A stretch of 64,000 nucleotides of DNA from Burkholderia pyrrocinia. GTDB lineage: Bacteria > Pseudomonadota > Gammaproteobacteria > Burkholderiales > Burkholderiaceae. The stretch spans positions 1,116,001 to 1,180,000 of the forward strand of contig NZ_CP070977.1 in NCBI RefSeq assembly GCF_018417535.1, written 5' to 3'. Below are positions 36,121 to 43,194 of this stretch, piece after piece (within the stretch, counting starts at the first letter, position 1; every line of letters begins with the position of its first letter). A program made the translations under genes and the position numbers. The notes below the pieces were generated by a model that saw nothing but the letters and a program-made list of their open reading frames with translations, did no database searches and was not told the origin of the DNA.

Positions 36121-37422
36121 TCATAGCGGAAACACGCCCGTCGCGACCGCGGCGAAAACCATCAGCACGGTGGCGGCGAACAGGAACGGAATCGTGAATT
36201 TCTGGTGCTCGGCGAGTTCGACGCCGGTCAGGCCGACGATCAGGAACGTCGCGGGCGTGAGCGGGCTCACCGGAAAACCCGTCGTCATCTGGCCGAGCAG
36301 CGCGGCCTGCGCCATCTGGATCGGCGGCACGCCGAGCAGCTTGCCGCTCTCCGCGAGCACCGGCAGCACGCCGAAATAGAACGAATCGGGGTCGAACAGC
36401 AGGCTGAGCGGCATCGACAGCAGCCCGAGCACGAACGGCATATGGCGCGCATGCTCGACCGGCACGTGCGCGACGACGACTTCCGCCATCGCCTTCAGCA
36501 TCCCGGTGCCGGACATGATGCCGGTGAACGCACCGGCCGCGAGCAGCACGCTCGCCATCATCAGCGCGGCCTTCGCATGCGCGTCGATCCGCTCGCGCTG
36601 GGCCTGCACGTCCGGGTAGTTGATCACGAGCGCGGCGACCGTGCCGAGCATGAACATCACCATCGGGTCGACGATGCCCGACACCAGCGTGGCGAGCACG
36701 ACGAGCGTCAGCGCGAGGTTGATGCGGAAGCGGCCGGGCCGGCGCAGCGCGCGTTCGGCGTCGGTCAGCTCGCGTGGCGCGATCGCGAGTGCCGCCGCGC
36801 CGGCGCGATCGAGCCCGAGCCGTTTCGCCTCGCGTACGCCGAGCACGTACGCGGTGCCGAACACGAACACGAGCCCGACGATCTGCACCGGAATCATCGG
36901 CATGAAGATCGCCGAGCCGGGAATGTGCAATGCCGCCGACGCGCGCAGCATCGGCCCGACCCACGGCAGGAAGTTGACGCCGGCCGCCATCGATGCAACG
37001 CATGCCAGGATGCGGCGATCCATCCCGAGCCGCGTATAGAGCGGCATCATCGCGGGCAGCGTGACGAGAAACGTGACGGCGCCCGAGCCGTCGAGATGGA
37101 TCAGCAGCGCGAGCAGCGCCGAACCCATCACGATGCGCGGCGGATGGCAGCCGATCACGCGCAGCACGCCCGCGATGATCGGGTCGAGCATCCCCGCATC
37201 GGTGAGGATTCCGAAAAATAGAATCGCAAAAACGAACATCCCGGCGATCGGGCCGATGTTCTGTACGCCGTGCACGATGAACTTGCCGGTCGTCAACCCG
37301 AAACCGGCCGCGAGCGACGCGGCCACCGGCACGACGATCAGCGCCACGAGCGGCGACAGCCGCTTCGTGATGATCAGGCCGAACAGCGCGACGATGGCGA
37401 TCGCGCCGATCCATGCGAGCAT
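36121..37422 (-). CDS. CitMHS-family citrate/carboxylate transporter
   Basis: A 433-residue inner-membrane carrier with 11-12 spans. The start MLAWIGAIAIVALFGLIITK at 37422 has GAGGAG upstream. Family blocks: GVQNIGPIAGMFVFAILFFG, LIHLDGSGAVTFLVTLPAMM and FDPDSFYFGVLPVLAE. The family takes up metal-citrate complexes or related tri- and dicarboxylates. In this operon it probably brings in the acid activated by the CoA-transferase. Confidence 0.92.
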   Translation of the reverse strand: MLAWIGAIAIVALFGLIITKRLSPLVALIVVPVAASLAAGFGLTTGKFIVHGVQNIGPIAGMFVFAILFFGILTDAGMLDPIIAGVLRVIGCHPPRIVMGSALLALLIHLDGSGAVTFLVTLPAMMPLYTRLGMDRRILACVASMAAGVNFLPWVGPMLRASAALHIPGSAIFMPMIPVQIVGLVFVFGTAYVLGVREAKRLGLDRAGAAALAIAPRELTDAERALRRPGRFRINLALTLVVLATLVSGIVDPMVMFMLGTVAALVINYPDVQAQRERIDAHAKAALMMASVLLAAGAFTGIMSGTGMLKAMAEVVVAHVPVEHARHMPFVLGLLSMPLSLLFDPDSFYFGVLPVLAESGKLLGVPPIQMAQAALLGQMTTGFPVSPLTPATFLIVGLTGVELAEHQKFTIPFLFAATVLMVFAAVATGVFPL

Positions 37423-37545
37423 GATGCGTCTCCTCTTCAGCCGGTGCGTCCGTGCGCGGGCCGGCGTGGTGTCCGAATGGGGCGTGCGGCCCGCGGCCGT
37501 GCGCCGCCGCCGGGCGCGCGGCACGGCCGGCGGCCGCGATGCCGG

Positions 37546-38709
37546 TCAGTCCCGGCGGTTGTCGTGATCGTTGTCGGCGTCGGCAAACACCTGCGCCGCA
37601 TGTTCGTTCAGCGCGGGCGGCGGCCGCCGGTACGTGGCCGGCGTGCGGCCGAGCTTGATCGGCGACGCGATGCCGCGATGCCGGCCCAGCTCGACCTTCA
37701 TCTGCCGATGCGCGACATGCGGATGGTCGAGCGCCGAATCGAGCCCGAGCACCGGCGCGCACGGCACGCCGCGGCGCATCAACTGTTCGGCGAGCGCCGC
37801 GCCGTCGTGTCCGGCCAATGCCGTCTCGAGCAGCGCGCGCAGCGCGGCGCGGTTCGCGCTGCGCGCGCGGTTGTCCGCGAAACGCGGATCGCCGGGCCAC
37901 TCGCGCGTGCCGAGCACGTCGCACAGTGCCGCGAACTGCCCGTTGTTGCCGACCGCGAGAAAGATGTCGACGGTTGCCGTCGGAAAGCTGTCGTACGGCG
38001 TGATGTTCGGATGCGCATTGCCGGTGCGCCCGGGCGCGTTGCCCGAATGGAAGAAGTTCGGCGTATGCGGATGCAGGATCGACAGCGCGCAGTCGAACAG
38101 CGTCGCTTCGACGAACTGGCCGCGGCCGCTCGCGTCGCGCTCGCGCAGCGCCATCAGCACGCCGAGCGCCGCGTTCAGCCCCGTGACGAGATCGACGATC
38201 GGCACGCCGACGCGCAGCGGCGCGCCGCCGGCTTCGCCATTGACGCTCATCAGCCCCGCGAGCGCCTGCACGGCCGCGTCGTAGCCGGGCAGCCCGCCCA
38301 GCGGGCCGTCCGCGCCGAAACCCGACACGCGGCAATGGACGAGGCGCGGAAACCGCTCATGCAGCGCGTCGAAACCGAGCCCCCAGCGTTCCATCGTGCC
38401 GATCTTGAAGTTCTCGACGACGGCGTCGGCGTGTTCGAGCAGGCCAAGCAGCCGCTCGCGGTCGTCCGGCTGCGTCAGGTCGAGTGCGATGCCAAGCTTG
38501 TTGCGGTTCACGCCGAGGAAGTACGACGCGGTGTCGCCGTCGAATGGCGGGCCCCACGTGCGCGTCTCGTCGCCGGACGGCGGTTCGACCTTGATCACCT
38601 CCGCGCCGTGGTCGGCGAGGATCTGCGTCGCGTACGGGCCGCCCAGCACCCGCGACAGATCGACGATGCGCAATCCTGCCAGCGCGCCCTGCTGCTCCCG
38701 CTCCGCCAT
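37546..38709 (-). CDS. CaiB/BaiF-type class III CoA-transferase
   Basis: A 387-residue CoA-transferase, normal family length. Motifs: GLRIVDLSRVLGGPYATQIL, GAEVIKVEPPSGDETR, VNRNKLGIALDLTQ, VENFKIGTMERWGLGFD (with the region of the catalytic Asp further on) and TPYDSFPTATVDIFLAVGN. AGGAG precedes the ATG at 38709. It heads the run followed by CitMHS, acyl-CoA dehydrogenase and IclR genes. A carboxylate import - CoA activation - dehydrogenation route is inferred. Confidence 0.92.
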   Translation of the reverse strand: MAEREQQGALAGLRIVDLSRVLGGPYATQILADHGAEVIKVEPPSGDETRTWGPPFDGDTASYFLGVNRNKLGIALDLTQPDDRERLLGLLEHADAVVENFKIGTMERWGLGFDALHERFPRLVHCRVSGFGADGPLGGLPGYDAAVQALAGLMSVNGEAGGAPLRVGVPIVDLVTGLNAALGVLMALRERDASGRGQFVEATLFDCALSILHPHTPNFFHSGNAPGRTGNAHPNITPYDSFPTATVDIFLAVGNNGQFAALCDVLGTREWPGDPRFADNRARSANRAALRALLETALAGHDGAALAEQLMRRGVPCAPVLGLDSALDHPHVAHRQMKVELGRHRGIASPIKLGRTPATYRRPPPALNEHAAQVFADADNDHDNRRD

Positions 38710-38803
38710 GCGTCTCGCTCCTGGTTCCGGTTGATCGGACTGCCGGTTCCGGTAGGCCGGCGCGTGCAGCGTAGCCCTCCGGAATCGGCGAATAATTCTT
38801 GCA

Positions 38804-38821
38804 TGTGAATTTATATTCACA
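38804..38821. promoter_or_regulatory. Operator-like palindrome upstream of the CoA-transferase run
   Basis: TGTGAATTTATATTCACA, 7-bp arms (TGTGAAT / ATTCACA) around TTAT, in an AT-rich patch about 95 bp upstream of the CoA-transferase start. It is the likely site for the IclR regulator encoded at the end of this gene run. Confidence 0.6.
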
Positions 38822-38984
38822 CTCAGGAATTGTATTGTCAAGCCCGGATGCACCCGGCCGACGCGCGGATAACGCTGCCGGACGCAAGTGGGGCCGAAAC
38901 CGAATCCGGGCCGGTTGCGCCGTCGCCCCGCCGTTCGTTAAGCTGACGAAAATCGTTCATCTCGAAAAACAAGGCGGAATATTC

Positions 38985-39215
38985 ATGAAACGGATACTGC
39001 TGGCGGCCTTCATGCTGGCGTCGACGCTCGGCGTCGGACACGCACAAACCCAGACTTTCCATTTCGGCGAAGGACAGACGCAGACGCCCGGCGCACGGCC
39101 CGCGCCCGCGCGCCGGCACGTAACGGCGCCGCCCCATCACCGGCGCGCCGTTCACGAGCGCCGCCAGCCGCGCCACGCGAAGCCGACGCGCAACGGGATC
39201 TATACGCACGCATAA
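38985..39215 (+). CDS. Small exported basic protein
   Basis: A 76-residue protein with a signal peptide (MKRILLAAFMLASTLGVGHA) and a short mature part rich in Pro, His and Arg (ARRHVTAPPHHRRAVHERRQ). AGGCGGAA precedes the ATG at 38985. Similar small His/Arg-rich exported proteins are common in Burkholderia; the function is unknown. Confidence 0.65.
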   Translation: MKRILLAAFMLASTLGVGHAQTQTFHFGEGQTQTPGARPAPARRHVTAPPHHRRAVHERRQPRHAKPTRNGIYTHA

Positions 39216-39365
39216 CCCGGCGCAGGCGGCGCGACATCATGCACGGAACTGTCACGAACGGCCGGTATGATCGCCGCGGCTGCCTGCATGCCTTCGCGGC
39301 CCGCTGCCGGATCACGAACCGCCGACGCGCAATTTCTCCACGATTCAGCACCTGTTTTGCCGAAC

Positions 39366-39788
39366 ATGAGTACCGGGCCGGACACCCTCGCCGTCATCAA
39401 GGAAAGAGCCACGATCGTGTGCTGCCAGCGCAGCAGCGTGCTGCTGGTCGCCCGCACCGCGTCGCGCTGGGCCCTGCCGGGCGGCACGATCCGGCGCGGC
39501 GAGACGCCGCTCGAGGCTGCGCAGCGGGAACTCGCCGAGGAAACGCGGCTGGAGGGGCTCGCGCTCGACTACGCGGTGCAGTTCGGCGGGCTGACGAAGC
39601 TGCATCACGTGTTCGTGGCCGACGTGCCGGCGCACCTGACGCCGCGCGCGAGCAACGAGATCGCCCGCTGCAAGTGGTTCACCGTCGACCGGCTCGACAC
39701 GCTCCGTGCGAGCGTGCCGACGCGCAAGATCATCGAGTTGCTGCGCCTCGACTGCTTTTCGGCGATCGCGAACGGCCCGCTTCGCTGA
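39366..39788 (+). CDS. Nudix hydrolase
   Basis: A 140-residue hydrolase of nucleoside-diphosphate-linked compounds. The full Nudix box reads GGTIRRGETPLEAAQRELAE followed by ET, matching GX5EX7REUXEEXGU apart from Thr at the late Gly. The start MSTGPDTLAVIKERATIV at 39366 is favoured because the fold begins right after it; an upstream in-frame ATG at 39267 is possible. The substrate is unknown. Confidence 0.85.
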   Translation: MSTGPDTLAVIKERATIVCCQRSSVLLVARTASRWALPGGTIRRGETPLEAAQRELAEETRLEGLALDYAVQFGGLTKLHHVFVADVPAHLTPRASNEIARCKWFTVDRLDTLRASVPTRKIIELLRLDCFSAIANGPLR

Positions 39789-39809
39789 CGTCGATGTCGC
39801 CTGCGCCGG

Positions 39810-40136
39810 TCACGCGCGCAGGAACGGGCCGGCCTTGCGTTCGAGCAGCGCGACGAGTTCGGGCTGCATGAACGCGTAACGGTCGGGGATGTCGAGGCAA
39901 ACAATCTTCTTGTGCTTCAGACGAGCGCCGAATTGGGCCGACAGCCGCGCCTTGTGCGCGCGCTCCATCACGAAGACGATCTCGGCCCAATCGAGCTGCC
40001 CGGCGCACAGGCGCGTGTCCGCATCGGGCGCGAGGCCCGCGGAGTCGGTCTCGACGCCCGGCCACGCGGCGAATACCGCTTCGGCCGTCGGACTGCGCAG
40101 CCGGTTGCGGCTGCAGATGAACAGTGCCCGTGTCAT
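39810..40136 (-). CDS. Low-molecular-weight protein tyrosine phosphatase-like protein
   Basis: A 108-residue protein with the P-loop FICSRNRLRSPTAE (C-x5-R-S) and a candidate general-acid Asp in VCLDIPDRYAFMQ. It is shorter than classical LMW-PTPs (about 150) and lacks the second Cys of the usual CxGNxCRS motif, so it is a divergent subgroup. It overlaps nothing and is 24 bp from the DUF1993 gene. Confidence 0.8.
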   Translation of the reverse strand: MTRALFICSRNRLRSPTAEAVFAAWPGVETDSAGLAPDADTRLCAGQLDWAEIVFVMERAHKARLSAQFGARLKHKKIVCLDIPDRYAFMQPELVALLERKAGPFLRA

Positions 40137-40160
40137 GTCGCTTCGCGGCCTGCTCGCCAC

Positions 40161-40733
40161 TCACCCTTGCGGAATCGTGCCGGGCCGCACGTACGCGAGC
40201 ATGTGCGGCACGTAGTCGGCCTTGCCGAGTTCGACGCCGTGATGGCGCAGGATCGCGTACGCGGCGATCGCGTGGAAGTAGAACTGCGGCAGCGCCCAGT
40301 CGCGCGCGTACTGTTCGCCCGTCATGTCGAATGCGATCCCGTTCGGCATTTCGAGCGCGATCGAGAGCGCAGCGCCGCCATCGAGCGCATCCGGTGCGAG
40401 TTCGCCGAGAAACGCGAGCGTGCCGGCGATGATCGCCTGCGCGTCGCTCAACGTGCCGGGCTGCGCATCCGCATTCCATCCGGCCTCGCGCAAGGCCAGC
40501 AGCGCCGCCGGCAGCGGTTCGGCGCGCAGCCGGTAGACCGGCTCCATCGCCTGGAAGCACGAGAAGCGCACCTGTGCGGCGAGCGGATACATGTCGGCTG
40601 CGAGCTTCAGCACCATTACCGTATCGGGATCGCCGCCCGCGGCCTGCCGGTGCGCGACAGCCTTGTCGAGCCACGCGGACTGCGCGCGCAGCATCTGGGT
40701 AAATGTCGGAACGAGAAGTTGGGTCGGTGACAC
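40161..40733 (-). CDS. DUF1993 domain protein
   Basis: A 190-residue helical protein of the DUF1993 family, which is related to DinB-like four-helix proteins. It starts with GTG at 40733 (SPTQLLVPTFTQMLRAQSAW), preceded by AGGAG. Conserved blocks: LKLAADMYPLAAQVRFSCFQ and ALPQFYFHAIAAYAILRHHG. The function is unknown. It is probably co-transcribed with the phosphatase-like gene. Confidence 0.85.
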   Translation of the reverse strand: MSPTQLLVPTFTQMLRAQSAWLDKAVAHRQAAGGDPDTVMVLKLAADMYPLAAQVRFSCFQAMEPVYRLRAEPLPAALLALREAGWNADAQPGTLSDAQAIIAGTLAFLGELAPDALDGGAALSIALEMPNGIAFDMTGEQYARDWALPQFYFHAIAAYAILRHHGVELGKADYVPHMLAYVRPGTIPQG

Positions 40734-40905
40734 GTGTGCGCTCCTGTGTAGTGGTTCGCGCCACGATATCAGCGTCGGCGAAAACCTGCATCTCGACCTG
40801 GGTGGCGCACATGATCCGATGCGGATCCGGCGCATTGTCGCGTGGCGCGTGCGAGCGTTTTCGCACGCGGGACGATCGACGGCGCCTGACCGCCGACACG
40901 CGGCG

Positions 40906-41358
40906 TCATGGCTTGCCGTGGCGTGCCAGGAACCGGTCGAGCTGCGATGCAAACGTCTTGCCGTCGCGCGCGCTGAACGGCGCCGGCCCGCCCGTGTCGA
41001 TGCCCGCGCTGCGCAGCTGGTCCATCATCGCGCGCGTTGACAGGCGTTCCTCGATGTTCTCGCGGCTGAACCAGTTGCCGCGCGGGTCGAGCGCATGCGC
41101 GCCCTTGTCGAGCACGGCGGCGGCGAGCGGGATGTCGGCGGTGATCACGAGGTCGCCGGCCTCGGCCAGCTCGACGATGCGCGCGTCAGCGACGTCGAAG
41201 CCGGCCGGCACCTGCACCGCCTTGATGAACGGCGACGGCGGCGTGCGCAGAAACTGGTTCGCGACCAGCGTCACGCAGATTTCGGCACGACGCGCGGCGC
41301 GAAACAGCATGTCCTTGATGACGGCGGGACACGCGTCGGCATCGACCAGTACTTGCAT
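40906..41358 (-). CDS. YaiI/YqxD-family protein (DUF188)
   Basis: A 150-residue PIN-like-fold protein with the family start MQVLVDADACPAVIKDMLFR and the blocks LVITADIPLAAAVLDKGAHA, DPRGNWFSRENIEERL and TGGPAPFSARDGKTFASQLD. Its length is normal for the family. The function is not established; nuclease-type acidic residues are present. It lies 82 bp downstream of the chelatase operon, same strand. Confidence 0.92.
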   Translation of the reverse strand: MQVLVDADACPAVIKDMLFRAARRAEICVTLVANQFLRTPPSPFIKAVQVPAGFDVADARIVELAEAGDLVITADIPLAAAVLDKGAHALDPRGNWFSRENIEERLSTRAMMDQLRSAGIDTGGPAPFSARDGKTFASQLDRFLARHGKP

Positions 41359-41440
41359 GGCGGGTTTTCCAGTGGGTAGAAGCAGAAGCGGCGATCATAT
41401 CGCACCGTCGGCCGTGGCCTTGTGCCGGCACTCGGCCCGA

Positions 41441-42124
41441 TCAGCCTGCGAGGTCCGTGCAAAGCGCATCGGCCATCACCCACTGCCCGCCCCACGCATC
41501 GGCCAGCCGTGCACCCTGCCCGAGCCGCACGGCCGCGTCGTCGAAGTCGACGAACACGACATGATCGGCCGCCGCGGGTTTCGCCGGCACTTCGCGCGTG
41601 CGCCCGTCGGACAACACCCACAGCCAGCGCTGCTTGTCGGGCGCACGCCGCGCATCGCGCGCGAGCAACTGGGCGGCGGCCGCGATGCCGTCCGCGAGCG
41701 GCGTGCCGCCGCCGCCGTCGACCGGTTCGAGCCAGCGCGCATTCCACCAGCGCGGCACGGCCGGGCCGAAGCGCCGCGCGGCGCCGTTGCCGCCGAAGCA
41801 GATCAGCGCGGTTTCGACGCGGTCGCGCGCGGCGCGATCGAAATACGCGACGATCAGCCCCTTGGCCAGCGCGAGCCGCTCGTGCGATAGCATCGACGCC
41901 GAACAGTCGAGCACGAAGCAATGCAGCGCGTGCGGTGCGCCGGCCCGCTTCCGGAAGCGCAGATGGCCGTGATGCAGCGGGCCGCTGCGTTTCGCGGCGA
42001 GCGTCGCCGGCCACGCAACGGCGGTGCCGGCGCGCGCCGTGCCCGGCACGCGCGCGGCGGCGCCTTGCTGCCATCGAGGACCGCGAATGGTGTTCGCGGC
42101 GGCGCCGGCTCGATGGCTCAGCGT
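41441..42124 (-). CDS. chlD: C-terminal VWA half of cobalt chelatase ChlD, read in the -1 frame
   Basis: 227 residues reached by a -1 shift at 42124 from the upstream ATPase ORF; the fusion would be 584 residues. A von Willebrand A domain has the MIDAS motif FVLDCSASML, LICFGGNGAARRFG and GGGTPLADGIAAAAQLL. There is no ATG near its 5' end and only a poorly placed GTG, so independent initiation is weakly supported. The -1 frame is also open upstream of the shift site. ChlD is the medium subunit of the CobN-type cobalt chelatase. This is the last gene of the NiCoT-cobW-cobN-chlD operon. Confidence 0.85.
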   Translation of the reverse strand, partial: TLSHRAGAAANTIRGPRWQQGAAARVPGTARAGTAVAWPATLAAKRSGPLHHGHLRFRKRAGAPHALHCFVLDCSASMLSHERLALAKGLIVAYFDRAARDRVETALICFGGNGAARRFGPAVPRWWNARWLEPVDGGGGTPLADGIAAAAQLLARDARRAPDKQRWLWVLSDGRTREVPAKPAAADHVVFVDFDDAAVRLGQGARLADAWGGQWVMADALCTDLAG

Positions 42125-42130
42125 TTTTTT
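42070..42130 (-). promoter_or_regulatory. Programmed -1 ribosomal frameshift signal in chlD
   Basis: In the mRNA sense: slippery heptamer A-AAA-AAA in phase with the zero frame (42130-42124), a 6-nt spacer holding the zero-frame stop TGA (42120-42118), then a two-tier hairpin. The outer 9-bp stem is GCCATCGAG (42117-42109) with CTCGATGGC (42078-42070). The inner perfect 7-bp stem is CCGCGAA (42099-42093) with TTCGCGG (42087-42081). I see no clear Shine-Dalgarno-like stimulator upstream. Confidence 0.85.
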
Positions 42131-43194
42131 AGCGGCAGCGGCACGACGCTTTTCACGTCGCGCAGCCCGGCGGGTTCGGGCGGCAGGTAGCCCCAGTCGC
42201 CCTGCGATGCCGCGGCATCGTTTTTTGTCGCGCCCGGTCGGTCGTCGGGCTGCTGGCGCGCGTCCGGCGGCGAGCGATCGTCGCGTTCGCCGCCCGGCTG
42301 CGACGCGCCGGAAGGTGGCGGCGTACCCGCATGGCGCCGGTGCCGCAACACCGCTTCGGCCACGCGCTCCACATGCGACACCGTCACCGCATCGGCCTGT
42401 TCCAGCGCGGCGAGTGCGCGCGCGGCGCGCAGCATCACGAGATCGGCGCGCAATCCGTCGACGGCCGCGTCGATGCACAGCGCGCTGACGCGCGCATGGA
42501 CCGCATCGTCGAAATCCAGCATCGGCAGCCGTGCGCGCGCCGCATGAATCCGGTCGCCGAGTTCGCGCTGCGCGGCTGCATGCCGTGCGCGGAACGCGTC
42601 CGGATCGAGATCGAATGCGAGTCGGGCCTTCACGATCCGCTCACGCTGCGCGGCGTCGAAGCAGTTCTCGAGCTCGACCATCAGCCCGAAGCGGTCGAGC
42701 AACTGCGGGCGCAGCTCGCCCTCCTCGGGATTCATCGTGCCGACCAGCACGAAGCGCGCATCATGCGCGTGCGATACGCCATCGCGCTCGACGATGTTCA
42801 CGCCGCTCGCGGCGACGTCGAGCAGCGTATCGACGAGCCCGTCGGCGAGCAGGTTCACTTCGTCGACATACAGCACGCCGAGATGCGCGCGAGCCAGCAG
42901 GCCCGGCCGGAAGCGCACGCCGTTCTCCGCGAGCGCATGCGCGAGATCGAGCGAGCCCGTCACCTGTTCGTCGCTCGCCGACAGCGGCAACGTGACGAAC
43001 TGCCCTTCGGGCAGCAGCTCCGCGAGGCCGCGCGCGGCGGTCGATTTCGCGGTGCCGCGCGGGCCGCTCACCAGCACGCCGCCGAGCGACGGATCGATCG
43101 CGGCGAGCAGCAGCGCCTGCTGCAAGGCATCCTGCGCGACGAGCGCCGCAAACGGAAAGACCGCGCGGGCGCGGTGCGTTGTCGGATCGGTCAT
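42118..43194 (-). CDS. chlD: Cobalt chelatase ATPase: ChlI-like product, and N-terminal half of ChlD
   Basis: A 358-residue AAA+ protein if translation stops at 42118. Walker A is GPRGTAKSTAARG, Walker B region VLYVDEVNLLADGLVDTLLD, sensor region VGTMNPEEGELRPQLLDRFG. The last 60 residues are the Pro/Asp-rich linker typical of ChlD (GERDDRSPPDARQQPDDRPG), which a plain ChlI lacks. The end LPLKKR-stop sits on the A7 slippery run. No separate chlI gene is in the operon, so this termination product probably supplies the small subunit. The ATG at 43194 overlaps the cobN stop by 4 bp. Confidence 0.9.
   Translation of the reverse strand: MTDPTTHRARAVFPFAALVAQDALQQALLLAAIDPSLGGVLVSGPRGTAKSTAARGLAELLPEGQFVTLPLSASDEQVTGSLDLAHALAENGVRFRPGLLARAHLGVLYVDEVNLLADGLVDTLLDVAASGVNIVERDGVSHAHDARFVLVGTMNPEEGELRPQLLDRFGLMVELENCFDAAQRERIVKARLAFDLDPDAFRARHAAAQRELGDRIHAARARLPMLDFDDAVHARVSALCIDAAVDGLRADLVMLRAARALAALEQADAVTVSHVERVAEAVLRHRRHAGTPPPSGASQPGGERDDRSPPDARQQPDDRPGATKNDAAASQGDWGYLPPEPAGLRDVKSVVPLPLKKR

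Noticed and set aside
42124..42478. Independent VWA gene starting upstream of the frameshift site
   Set aside because: The -1 frame is open there, but its translation is Arg-rich and unlike VWA proteins. Family similarity begins only after the slippery site, and no start codon with a ribosome binding site is present.
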